The position numbers and the translations under genes were made by a program. A DNA stretch of 64,000 nucleotides, taken from contig CAYNMV010000007.1 in the NCBI GenBank assembly GCA_964398315.1, positions 37,898 to 101,897 of the forward strand, given 5' to 3'. Shown piece after piece: positions 42,405-50,319 of the stretch. This stretch comes from JADLCB01 sp964398315 (GTDB lineage: Bacteria; Planctomycetota; Phycisphaerae; Tepidisphaerales; Tepidisphaeraceae). The notes beneath the pieces were generated by a model, which saw only the letters and a list, made by a program, of their open reading frames with translations, was not told where the DNA came from and did no database searches. The stretch's first letter is position 1. Each line of letters begins with the position of its first letter.

Positions 42405-43808
42405 GTGTTAGCCAGTGCCATGCCACTGTTGGCGGAGACCTCCACGGCGGACGATGTCCTGTCGCCGTATATCTACGTCTTTTACGCCTCGTTCCTGGTT
42501 GCCTTCCTCTTCACGCCGATCATGCGATCGGTTGCCACCTTCTTCAATATCATCGATGCCCCCGATGGCAAGCGCAAGATGCACCAGACCCCGGTGGCCT
42601 ACCTGGGTGGGGTGGCGGTATTCCTGGGCCTGCTGGCAGGGCTGACGATGAGCCAGTTCCTGACCCTGCACCGCGTTGAGCCGGGGTGGCCGCAGCACCT
42701 GATCATCAAGTTCAGCATCGTGGTGGGGGCGTGCGTGATCGTGCTGCTGGGATTGTGGGATGACATCAAGAAAGTCAGCCCGGCGGTGAAGATTGCCGGG
42801 CAGGTCTTTGCCGCGCTACTGCTGCTGGTGGATGGCGTGGGCACGGAGATTGCGCGATCGGGCCTGGCCTATATCCACGGTGCTTTGATTGTCAGGGCCG
42901 GCCTGACCCCGCTGCCGCCGGAGTTGTTCAACTGGATCGTGCTGGTCATCAGCGGCGCCAGCGTGATCGCCATCGTGGTCTTCTGCTGCAACGCCACCAA
43001 CCTGATGGACGGGCTGGATGGACTGTGCGGCGGGGTGACGGCCATCATCGCCGCCGGCTTCCTGTTCCTGGCGGTCAACCTCGCCATGTGGGGCGGCGGG
43101 CTGGGAATGAACTGGGACGGGCTGCGGGTAGTGCTGGCCCTGTCGCTGCTGGGGGCACTGCTCGGGTTCCTGCCTTACAACTTCAATCCGGCATCGATCT
43201 TCATGGGCGATACCGGCTCCATGCTGCTGGGGTATACCTGCGCTGTGATGCTCGTGCTGCTGGGGCAGGGTGCGCATCCCAAGTGGTTCCTGGCGGGCAT
43301 GGTCATCTTCGCACTGCCGGTGCTGGATACAGCTCTGGCGTTCGCACGACGCTGGGTCAATGGCCGGCCGCTGTTCAGCCCGGACAAGTTCCACATTCAC
43401 CACCAGTTCGTCGGCCGCGGCTTCAGCGTCAAGCAAACCGTGGTGCTGATGTATGGGATGGCGATTGGCTTTGTCTTCCTGGGCACGCTGATCGTCTTCC
43501 TTCGCACGCGCTATGCCATCGCGGTCTGGATGGTGATCTTTGGCAGCCTGCTGGTGGCGGCGTACAAGATGGGCATGGTGCACGAGCGCCGGGCCGTCGT
43601 GCAGCAGCGCCGACTGGGCGAGGAATCAACCGACACGCCGGGCACACTCAGCGGCACTGCTTCGCCCGTGCCCGATGAAAACAGCGGCGAAGGCACGATC
43701 ATCGTCGTCGATGAGCCATCCGCCTCGCTCGCCACCGCTCCAGACGACGCCTCCACTGAGACCTGGTCCACCACCCGCCCGGTTGCCACGCCCGTGGCAC
43801 GGACCTGA
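42405..43808 (+). CDS. WecA/TagO-type undecaprenyl-phosphate sugar-1-phosphate transferase (MraY family)
   Basis: The 467-residue protein has about ten to eleven hydrophobic helices and the family motifs: TPVAYLGGVAVFLGLL, LLGLWDDIKKVSPAVKIAGQ with the DD pair, CCNATNLMDGLDGLCGG, YNFNPASIFMGDTGSMLLGY and DKFHIHHQFVGRGFS (the HIHH motif of GlcNAc-1-P transferases). It would move a HexNAc-1-phosphate from UDP to undecaprenyl phosphate to begin a wall or surface polymer. The last 100 residues are a hydrophilic Thr/Ser/Pro tail. The GTG at 42405 is taken as start (AAGGG 9 bases before); ATG 42420 is an alternative. Confidence 0.9.
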   Translation: MLASAMPLLAETSTADDVLSPYIYVFYASFLVAFLFTPIMRSVATFFNIIDAPDGKRKMHQTPVAYLGGVAVFLGLLAGLTMSQFLTLHRVEPGWPQHLIIKFSIVVGACVIVLLGLWDDIKKVSPAVKIAGQVFAALLLLVDGVGTEIARSGLAYIHGALIVRAGLTPLPPELFNWIVLVISGASVIAIVVFCCNATNLMDGLDGLCGGVTAIIAAGFLFLAVNLAMWGGGLGMNWDGLRVVLALSLLGALLGFLPYNFNPASIFMGDTGSMLLGYTCAVMLVLLGQGAHPKWFLAGMVIFALPVLDTALAFARRWVNGRPLFSPDKFHIHHQFVGRGFSVKQTVVLMYGMAIGFVFLGTLIVFLRTRYAIAVWMVIFGSLLVAAYKMGMVHERRAVVQQRRLGEESTDTPGTLSGTASPVPDENSGEGTIIVVDEPSASLATAPDDASTETWSTTRPVATPVART

Positions 43809-43921
43809 AGCATCCGGCCATTCGTTGCATAGCCTCACCGATTTACCGGGCAATCCGGCTCGTGCCGTAGCGCTCATGCTGGGCACATGCACCGCCAGCC
43901 TGCGGGATCGGCTTGTGGCCG

Positions 43922-43953
43922 GCGCAGCGCCATCACAGCGCAGCGCCATCACA
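43922..43953. repeat. Short 16-bp direct repeat, two copies
   Basis: GCGCAGCGCCATCACA occurs twice in a row and a third copy begins before diverging. It lies in the 203-bp space between two convergent genes. There are no spacers, so it is a small tandem duplication and not a CRISPR. Confidence 0.6.
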
Positions 43954-44011
43954 GCGCAGGCAATCGCCGCACAGGTGAGCCCAACTCACGTGACCTCAGC
44001 GCAGGTGGGGT

Positions 44012-45463
44012 TCAATCCTCCGGCTTTTCGCTGCCGGGGGCCATCTTGACGATCTTGGGATCAAAGCGGGCCAGGACATCGACCAGATCGCGCTGGGCGG
44101 CCATGACCTGGTGGATGTCCTTGTAGGCGCCGGGGGCCTCGTCGATGCCGGCGGAAAGCAGTTCCACCCCAGCGCGCTCGAACAGCTCCTTGAAATGGTT
44201 CCAGCGATAGGTGTTCCGGGCGGCGGTGCGGCTCATGGCACGGCCGGCACCATGGCTGGCAGAGTGGAGGCTGGCCGGCTCGCCGCGGCCGCGGACCACG
44301 AAACCGGGGGTGGCCATCGAGCCGGGGATCACACCCAGCACACCCGCGCCGGCCGGTGTAGCGCCCTTGCGATGGACGATGACCTCGCGGCCATCATGCA
44401 CCTCTTTCCAGGCGAAATTGTGATGGTTCTCAACCCCGGCGATCGGCTTCTCACCCAGCGCACGTGCAACATTGCGGTGAATGATGGCGTGATTGGCCGA
44501 TGCATACTGGCCCATCAGGTTCATCGCGGCCCAGTACTCCTGACCCGGTTCGCTGTCCAGATCCAGCCAGGCCAGCCGGCGCAGTTCCGGTGGCAGCTCG
44601 GGATGCAGATCCATCGCCAGCTTCGAGTAATAATCGGCCACCGCCGCCCCCGCGCCGCGCGAGCCGCTGTGCGAAAGCAGGGCCAGGTACTGCCCCGGCG
44701 GAAGATCGAAGGAGGCAGCGTGGTGGCTGGAATCGGAAGGGGCACGGCTGGCCTCGGAAGTGCCGGTGTCAGCCTCTTCCACGGTCAAGATGCCCCACTC
44801 GACAAAATGGTTGCCCGAACCGCTGGTGCCGAGTTGGGCACGGGCCTTGTCGAAGACGTGCTGGGTGATTTTGGTCACTGACCAGTCGGCATCGAGCACT
44901 TCGTGTTCCTGCGGCTTTTGATGCTGGCCGCCCACGCCGAAGACGGTCTCGCGCTGGAGGATGCGCCGGAGCTGATCGCGCAGACGATCCAGGTCCTTTG
45001 CCGGAATATCAAAAACGCTGAGCCGCATGCGGCAGGCGATATCGACGCCGACGGCATAGGGGATCACGGCGTTGTCGGTTGCCAGCACGCCGCCGATCGG
45101 CAGGCCATACCCCTGGTGGGCATCGGGCATCAGCGCCCCGCGCACCGAAACCGGCAGTTTCGCCGCGTTGACCATCTGATCCACCGCTCCCGGCTCCAGG
45201 TCTTCACCCCAGATGCGGCAGGGTGCCGGCTCGGGGCGGGGCGTGAAGGTTGACTGCTTTGCGTCCTGCTCGATCAGCGCCCTGGCCAGCAGGGCCAGGT
45301 GAGGATGCTCGGTATGGGCGTTGGGTTCGGAGATGACCGCTGCCAGGTCGCGCAGCAGCACCTCGTTCCCCATCGCCTTCCTGGCTTCGGGGATCAGTTT
45401 GAGCGCCACGCCAATGGCGGGACCTTGCTTCATGCCGAGTTTGATCAGGTCTTTCGCCTTCAT
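44012..45463 (-). CDS. rtcB: RtcB-family RNA ligase
   Basis: The 483-residue product has the complete RtcB pattern: LMPDAHQGYGLPIGGVLAT early, VGVDIACRMRLSVFD with the metal-binding cysteine, TSGSGNHFVEWG, LSHSGSRGAG, ENHHNFAW, VHRKGATPAG and ASHGAGRAMSRTAA with the histidine that becomes guanylylated. The enzyme joins RNA 2',3'-cyclic phosphate or 3'-phosphate ends to 5'-OH ends using GTP and manganese, in tRNA or rRNA repair. No RtcA or archease gene is near. It stands alone between convergent and divergent neighbours. Confidence 0.95.
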   Translation of the reverse strand: MKAKDLIKLGMKQGPAIGVALKLIPEARKAMGNEVLLRDLAAVISEPNAHTEHPHLALLARALIEQDAKQSTFTPRPEPAPCRIWGEDLEPGAVDQMVNAAKLPVSVRGALMPDAHQGYGLPIGGVLATDNAVIPYAVGVDIACRMRLSVFDIPAKDLDRLRDQLRRILQRETVFGVGGQHQKPQEHEVLDADWSVTKITQHVFDKARAQLGTSGSGNHFVEWGILTVEEADTGTSEASRAPSDSSHHAASFDLPPGQYLALLSHSGSRGAGAAVADYYSKLAMDLHPELPPELRRLAWLDLDSEPGQEYWAAMNLMGQYASANHAIIHRNVARALGEKPIAGVENHHNFAWKEVHDGREVIVHRKGATPAGAGVLGVIPGSMATPGFVVRGRGEPASLHSASHGAGRAMSRTAARNTYRWNHFKELFERAGVELLSAGIDEAPGAYKDIHQVMAAQRDLVDVLARFDPKIVKMAPGSEKPED

Positions 45464-45615
45464 GGATGATCCATCACGATATGACAGCGCAGTCTGCTAA
45501 CGCCCCCGTGGCGCGCAGAAACCGCCCGGGTGGGCGCCGGGGCTTGGCAGGCCATGGGCACCATGCCCGGTATTGTAGGCCGGCGGATGATGCCGCACCT
45601 GTCGAGATGCTGCAC

Positions 45616-46686
45616 CTATCGAATCGTCAGCTCCGGCCCGGAAGAGCACATGTTGCGCAGGCTGGCCTGGCCGGCGAGGGTGCGGACGAGGGCTTCGAGG
45701 GCTTCGCGGAGTTTTTCGTTGCCTTCGTAGTTGGCGGTTGGGTTGCCCTGGTCGCTGTTGACTCGCAGCTCAGGGAACATGGGCAACGCGCCCAGGTAGG
45801 GGAGGCCCAGTTCCTGGGCCGCGCGCTCGCAGCCGCCGCGGCCGAAGATATCGATCGCTTCGCCGTTGGGGCCGACGAGATAGCTCATGTTCTCCACCAG
45901 CCCGAGCACTTCGGTGCCAAGCTGCTGGAACATCCGCACCGCACGGATGGCATCATCGAGCGCAACCTGCTGCGGGGTGGCAACCACCACCGCGCCGGTC
46001 AGCGGCAGCAACTGGCAGAGGGTCAGCGGGACATCGCCGGTGCCGGGGGGCAGATCGACGATCAGGTAATCCAGCTCCGGCCACTCGGTGTTGTCGGAGA
46101 AGAGCTGCTTGAACGCGCCATGGGCCATGGGGCCGCGCCAGATGAGCGGCTTGTCCTGCTCCACCAGCGCGCCGATCGTGATGGCGTGCAGGCCATGCAC
46201 CTGGAAGGGGATGATCTTGGCCCCCTTGACGGCGGGCACCTTCCCACGGATGCCGAGCATGGTCGGCATGGAGGGGCCGTAGATGTCCCCATCCATCAGC
46301 CCGACCCGCGCGCCGGTGCGCGCCAGGCCGACCGCGAGATTGACGGCGATGGTGCTCTTGCCCACGCCCCCCTTGCCGGCCCCGACGGCGATGACATTCT
46401 TCACCTGCGGCAAAACGTCCGTGCGCTGTTGCTGCGGGCCACGGGTGGTGGCGGTAAACTCCACATCCACCTGCTCGGCGCCGGCATCCTTGACCGCGCG
46501 GATGACATCCGCTTTGATCTTGTCCTTCAGCGGGCAGGCGGGGGTGGTCAGGTCTACGACGATCCGGGCATGGTTGCCCTCGATCGCGATGTCCTTGACC
46601 ATGTTCAGCGTGACGATGTCTTTGAAAAGCTCCGGGTCCTGCACCGTTCGCAGGGCCTTGAGCACCAGTTCCTTATCGAGGGCCAT
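45616..46686 (-). CDS. mrp: Mrp/ApbC-family iron-sulfur cluster carrier ATPase
   Basis: Start set at ATG 46686, where the DUF59/MIP18 domain begins (LVLKALRTVQDPELFKDIV); the frame upstream to 46806 is not protein-like. The 356-residue product then has the P-loop VGAGKGGVGKSTIAVNLAVG, GLMDGDIYGPSMPTMLG and DYLIVDLPPGTGDVPLTL, the classical Mrp/NBP35 motifs. At the site where many homologues have a CxxC pair for a bridging Fe-S cluster the sequence is ENMSYLVGPNGEAIDIFG, without cysteines. It probably helps deliver iron-sulfur clusters in the cytoplasm, but by a variant mechanism. Confidence 0.9.
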   Translation of the reverse strand: MALDKELVLKALRTVQDPELFKDIVTLNMVKDIAIEGNHARIVVDLTTPACPLKDKIKADVIRAVKDAGAEQVDVEFTATTRGPQQQRTDVLPQVKNVIAVGAGKGGVGKSTIAVNLAVGLARTGARVGLMDGDIYGPSMPTMLGIRGKVPAVKGAKIIPFQVHGLHAITIGALVEQDKPLIWRGPMAHGAFKQLFSDNTEWPELDYLIVDLPPGTGDVPLTLCQLLPLTGAVVVATPQQVALDDAIRAVRMFQQLGTEVLGLVENMSYLVGPNGEAIDIFGRGGCERAAQELGLPYLGALPMFPELRVNSDQGNPTANYEGNEKLREALEALVRTLAGQASLRNMCSSGPELTIR

Positions 46687-46854
46687 GGCAAGCGTCCTTG
46701 GTTCTGCGCCATCGCGGCCAGATGGGCGAAGGCGGAATGGCGACTGTAGGGGATTGGCCGCTCCGGGGCAACGCCGGGGAGGGGTTGCGGAGAGAAATTC
46801 CGGCAACTCCTACTGGAAATAGGGGGTTTGATTCTCTACTCTGCCGTGCTCCGT

Positions 46855-47763
46855 ATGAGCCAGTACAACCTGACACACCTGAAGCAGCTTGAAGCCGAAA
46901 GCATCCACATCATTCGTGAGGTGGCGGCCGAGTTCGACAACCCGGTCATGCTCTACTCCATCGGCAAGGACTCCTCGGTCATGGTGCGCCTGGCCCAGAA
47001 GGCGTTTTACCCGGGCCGGCTGCCGTTCCCATTGATGCACGTCAATACGACGTGGAAATTTCGCGACATGATCACGTTTCGTGACCGTTTTTGCCGGGAA
47101 AACGGCTTTGAGCTGATCGAATACATCAACGAGGAAGGCCTGGCCGCCGGCGCCAATCCGTTTGACTGGGGCAGCAACAAGTACACCGCGGTCATGAAGA
47201 CCGAGGGCCTGAAACAGGCGTTGAACAAATATGGCTTTGATGCCGCGTTCGGCGGCGCCCGGCGCGATGAGGAAAAAAGCCGGGCCAAGGAGCGGGTCTA
47301 CAGTTTCCGCGACCGGCTGCATCAGTGGGATCCCAAGAACCAGCGGCCTGAGCTGTGGAACCTCTACAACGGCAAGGTCAACAAGGGCGAGAGCATCCGC
47401 GTCTTCCCCCTGAGCAACTGGACCGAGCTGGATGTGTGGCAGTACATCTACCTGGAGAACATCCCGATCGTGCCCCTCTATTTCGCGGCCGAGCGTCCGG
47501 TGGTGAACCGGGATGGCACGCTGATCATGGTGGATGACGAGCGCATGCGCCTGCTGCCGGGGGAGACCCCCGAGATGAAGGTCGTGCGCTTCCGCACCCT
47601 CGGCTGCTACCCCCTGACCGGCGCTATCGAAAGCACCGCCACAACCCTCCCGGAAATCATCCAGGAAATGCTCGTGACGCGCAACAGCGAGCGCCAGGGC
47701 CGCATGATCGACCACGATGAAGCCGCCAGCATGGAGCAGAAGAAGCGGGAGGGATATTTTTAG
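46855..47763 (+). CDS. cysD: Sulfate adenylyltransferase subunit 2 (CysD)
   Basis: The ATG at 46855 gives 302 residues, the usual length of CysD. Motifs include LYSIGKDSSVMVRLAQKAFY (PP-loop of the ATP pyrophosphatase type), AAFGGARRDEEKSRAKERV and NWTELDVWQYIYLENIP. CysD makes adenosine 5'-phosphosulfate from ATP and sulfate, driven by GTP hydrolysis in its partner CysN. The partner gene starts 459 bp downstream, an unusually large gap that holds a GxxExxY gene and inverted repeats. Confidence 0.97.
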   Translation: MSQYNLTHLKQLEAESIHIIREVAAEFDNPVMLYSIGKDSSVMVRLAQKAFYPGRLPFPLMHVNTTWKFRDMITFRDRFCRENGFELIEYINEEGLAAGANPFDWGSNKYTAVMKTEGLKQALNKYGFDAAFGGARRDEEKSRAKERVYSFRDRLHQWDPKNQRPELWNLYNGKVNKGESIRVFPLSNWTELDVWQYIYLENIPIVPLYFAAERPVVNRDGTLIMVDDERMRLLPGETPEMKVVRFRTLGCYPLTGAIESTATTLPEIIQEMLVTRNSERQGRMIDHDEAASMEQKKREGYF

Positions 47764-48171
47764 TCGAGCGGAAGGAAGGAATGCCGAGACGCCGAGGCAG
47801 CGGAGACCGGGGCAATCATCGGGGCGGCGATCGAAGTACATCGGCGCCTGGGACCGGGACTCGATGAATCGCTCTATGCCGCGGCCCTTGCCATCGAGTT
47901 TCGTCGTCGCGATCTGAGCTTTGTCCGCGAGCACGAGGTGCAGGTGATGTACAAGAATGAACCGATCGGCAAACGCCGCCTCGATTTCATCATCGATCAA
48001 ACCGTCGTGCTGGAACGGAAGGCCGTCGAGCAGCTCGCGCCCCTGCACAGTGCCCAGGTGAACACCTGCCTCAAGATCACAGGCATGAAGATCGGCCTTC
48101 TCATCAATTTCAATACCCTGATTCTCAAGGATGGCATCAAACGGATTATTCGGCGATCTCCGCCTCTGTGA
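47764..48171 (+). pseudogene. GxxExxY-family (PD-(D/E)XK-like) gene lacking a start codon
   Basis: Directly after the cysD stop, in the same frame, an open frame of 135 codons encodes a typical GxxExxY protein: ETGAIIGAAIEVHRRLGPGL, DESLYAAALAIEFRRR (the G-x-x-E-x-x-Y motif), KRRLDFIIDQTVVLERKAV (D and E-x-K of the PD-(D/E)XK nuclease-like core) and QVNTCLKITGMKIGLLINF. No ATG, GTG or TTG precedes the conserved part; the few residues normally found before the first conserved glycine are replaced by repeat sequence. It is either a 5'-truncated remnant or is translated from an unusual start. The conserved core itself is intact, without frameshift. Confidence 0.75.
47784..47810. repeat. Left inverted repeat of the GxxExxY cassette
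   Basis: This 27-bp segment is an imperfect inverted copy of 48172-48199, sharing GAGACGCC and AGGCAGC blocks; three substitutions and one single-base gap separate the two. It overlaps the 5' end of the GxxExxY open frame. Together the repeats bound a 416-bp cassette placed between cysD and cysN. Confidence 0.75.
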
Positions 48172-48199
48172 CCGGATCTCTGCTGCCTTGGCGTCTCTG
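48172..48199. repeat. Right inverted repeat of the GxxExxY cassette
   Basis: Starts one base after the GxxExxY stop codon and ends 24 bp before the cysN start. Its reverse complement carries GCAGAGACGCCAAGGCAGC, matching the left copy. The word CGCAGAGACGC is a commonly seen intergenic repeat in genomes with many GxxExxY genes. Confidence 0.75.
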
Positions 48200-48222
48200 C
48201 GTTCATTTTTCAACCGCACACC

Positions 48223-50163
48223 ATGCAAGCTCAACTGAACACCGAAGACATCCACGCCTACCTCGAGCGGCACCAGCGCAAGGAGCTGTTGCGCTTTCTT
48301 ACCTGCGGCAGTGTGGATGATGGCAAATCCACCCTGATCGGGCGGCTTCTGCATGACACGAAGATGATCTACGAGGATCAGCTGGCGGCGGTGCAGCGGG
48401 ATTCGCTCAAGTTCAACACCACCGGCGAGGCCGGGGCGATCGACCTGGCGCTGCTGACCGACGGTCTGAAGGCCGAGCGCGAGCAGGGGATCACGATTGA
48501 TGTCGCCTACCGCTATTTCTCCACCGACAAGCGCAAGTTTATCATCGCCGATACCCCCGGACACGAGCAGTACACCCGCAACATGGCCACGGGTGCCAGC
48601 ACCTGCCAACTGGCCATCATCCTGATCGACGCCCGCCACGGTGTGGTCAGCCAGACCCGCCGGCACTCGTTTGTCGTGTCCCTGCTGGGGATTAAGCACG
48701 TGGTTGTGGCGGTCAACAAAATGGACCTGGTGAACTACGACCAGGCCGTCTTCGAGCAGATCCAGGCGGATTACACCGGTTTTGTCGCCAAGCTGGCGAT
48801 TCCCGATGTGCAGTTCATCCCTATTTCGGCCCTGCGCGGTGACAACGTGGTGGAAAAGAGCAGCGCCATGCCCTGGTACCAGGGCCCGCCGCTGCTGAAT
48901 CACCTGGAGACGGTTCACATCGCCTCGGATCGCAACCTCACGGATATGCGCTTTCCCGTGCAGTATGTGCTGCGCCCGAACCTCGATTTCCGCGGCTTTG
49001 CCGGCACCATCGCATCGGGGATCGTGCGCAAGGGCGAAGAGGTCGTGGCCCTGCCATCGGGACGCCGGAGCCGGATCAGGTCGATCGTCACCTTTGACGG
49101 CGAACTGGAAGAAGCGTTCAGCCCCCAGGCGGTGACGATCACGCTGGAAGATGAGATCGATGTGTCCCGCGGCGACATGCTGGTCTATCCCGGCAATGAG
49201 CCGGCCCTCTCGGCGCAGATCGAGGCGATGGTTGTCTGGATGCACGACAAGCCGCTCGTGCCCGGCCGCACCTACTGGATCAAGCAGACCACCCGCACCG
49301 TGACCGGCGAACTGGCCGAACTGCGCTATGGCGTCGATGTCAACACATTGGGGCACTACCCCGCCACCCGGCTGGAGATGAACGAGGTGGGGCACGTGGT
49401 GCTCAGCCTCAATCAGCCGATCGCCTATGATCCGTACCGGCTCAATCCCGCCACCGGCGCATTCATCATCATTGACCGCCTGAGTAACAATACGGTGGGG
49501 GCGGGCATGATCCTGGAGCAGACCGATCGGCGCGGCCAGGGTGACTTGTGGGGCCAGCCGCCCATCGCCGAGAAGCTGAAACAGAAAGAGAGCAAGATCA
49601 CCCGATCCGAGCGCGAGCAGCGCTTCGGCCAGAAGCCGGCGACGGTGCTGATCTACGGCCTGACGGGCTCCGGCAAGGCAACGATTGCCTACGAACTGGA
49701 AAAACGCCTGTGGGACCAGGGGCGGGCCGTGAAGGTGCTGTATGGCCCGGACATGCGCCAGGGACTGTGCCGCGACCTGGGGTTCACCGCCGATGATCGC
49801 TCGGAAAACCTGCGGCGCTCGGTCGAGGTGGCCAGGATCCTCAACGATGCCGGCATCATCTGCATCTGCGCCTTCGTTGCGCCGCATGATGCGGTGCGGC
49901 AGAAGTCACGCGAGGTGGTGGGAGCCGAGCGATTCGTCGAGGTCTTCCTCTCTGCCCCGGTGGAGGTCTGCCGCACGCGCGACAAGACCGGTGCCTACAA
50001 GCTGGCCGATGAGGGCAAGATGGCGCAATTCCCCGGCGTCAGCGCGGCCTATGAGCCGCCCACCCGCGCGGACCTGATCCTGCCCACGCACGAGCTGAGT
50101 GTCGAGCAGAGTGTGGACCGGATCGTGGAGTACCTCAAGCAGCGGGGATTCATCCCGGCCTGA
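48223..50163 (+). CDS. cysN: Bifunctional sulfate adenylyltransferase subunit 1/adenylylsulfate kinase (CysN-CysC fusion)
   Basis: The 646-residue protein has an N-terminal EF-Tu-like GTPase: CGSVDDGKSTLIGRLLHD (P-loop), IIADTPGHEQYTRNMATGAS (G3) and VVAVNKMDLVNYD (G4), followed by two beta-barrel domains. From about residue 470 a CysC domain follows (VLIYGLTGSGKATIAYELEK). The fusion is well known (NodQ-like). CysN supplies GTP energy to CysD; CysC phosphorylates APS to PAPS. In this CysC part the usual DGDNxR reads YGPDMRQGL and the ISPxxxDR region reads FVAPHDAVRQ, so kinase activity may be altered. Confidence 0.95.
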   Translation: MQAQLNTEDIHAYLERHQRKELLRFLTCGSVDDGKSTLIGRLLHDTKMIYEDQLAAVQRDSLKFNTTGEAGAIDLALLTDGLKAEREQGITIDVAYRYFSTDKRKFIIADTPGHEQYTRNMATGASTCQLAIILIDARHGVVSQTRRHSFVVSLLGIKHVVVAVNKMDLVNYDQAVFEQIQADYTGFVAKLAIPDVQFIPISALRGDNVVEKSSAMPWYQGPPLLNHLETVHIASDRNLTDMRFPVQYVLRPNLDFRGFAGTIASGIVRKGEEVVALPSGRRSRIRSIVTFDGELEEAFSPQAVTITLEDEIDVSRGDMLVYPGNEPALSAQIEAMVVWMHDKPLVPGRTYWIKQTTRTVTGELAELRYGVDVNTLGHYPATRLEMNEVGHVVLSLNQPIAYDPYRLNPATGAFIIIDRLSNNTVGAGMILEQTDRRGQGDLWGQPPIAEKLKQKESKITRSEREQRFGQKPATVLIYGLTGSGKATIAYELEKRLWDQGRAVKVLYGPDMRQGLCRDLGFTADDRSENLRRSVEVARILNDAGIICICAFVAPHDAVRQKSREVVGAERFVEVFLSAPVEVCRTRDKTGAYKLADEGKMAQFPGVSAAYEPPTRADLILPTHELSVEQSVDRIVEYLKQRGFIPA

Positions 50164-50229
50164 CCACTGCGATCCCCGCCTGACGACTGCGGCCATCGAG
50201 TGAACAGCGCAGGTCCATGCCCCTGTGAG

Positions 50230-50284
50230 ACACGGGACTGCAAGCCGTGCCATGGCGCAGTTCGCGCGGATTGCAGTCCCGTGT
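50230..50284. repeat. Perfect 14-bp inverted repeat between convergent genes
   Basis: ACACGGGACTGCAA (50230-50243) is repeated inverted at 50271-50284 with a 27-base loop. It lies 67 bp after the cysN-cysC stop and 36 bp before the stop of the convergent secreted-protein gene. No T run follows on either strand, so it is a terminator only in a loose sense; it could be a small palindromic element. Confidence 0.7.
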
Positions 50285-50319
50285 TGCGCAGTGCTGTTGA
50301 TTCACCTGGCGGGCTGCAC

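Noticed and set aside
43922..43959. Direct repeats as a CRISPR array
   Set aside because: Units are 16 bp, contiguous and only two to three copies, with no spacers. No CRISPR array was seen anywhere in the window.
46740..46854. Possible tRNA before cysD (TTTGATTC-like loop)
   Set aside because: No complementary acceptor or T-arm stems could be built around it; no convincing tRNA was found in the window.
46810..49887. A 1025-codon open frame on the reverse strand across cysD and cysN
   Set aside because: It is exactly antisense to two strongly conserved genes and its product has no domain character; long antisense frames arise from high third-position G+C.
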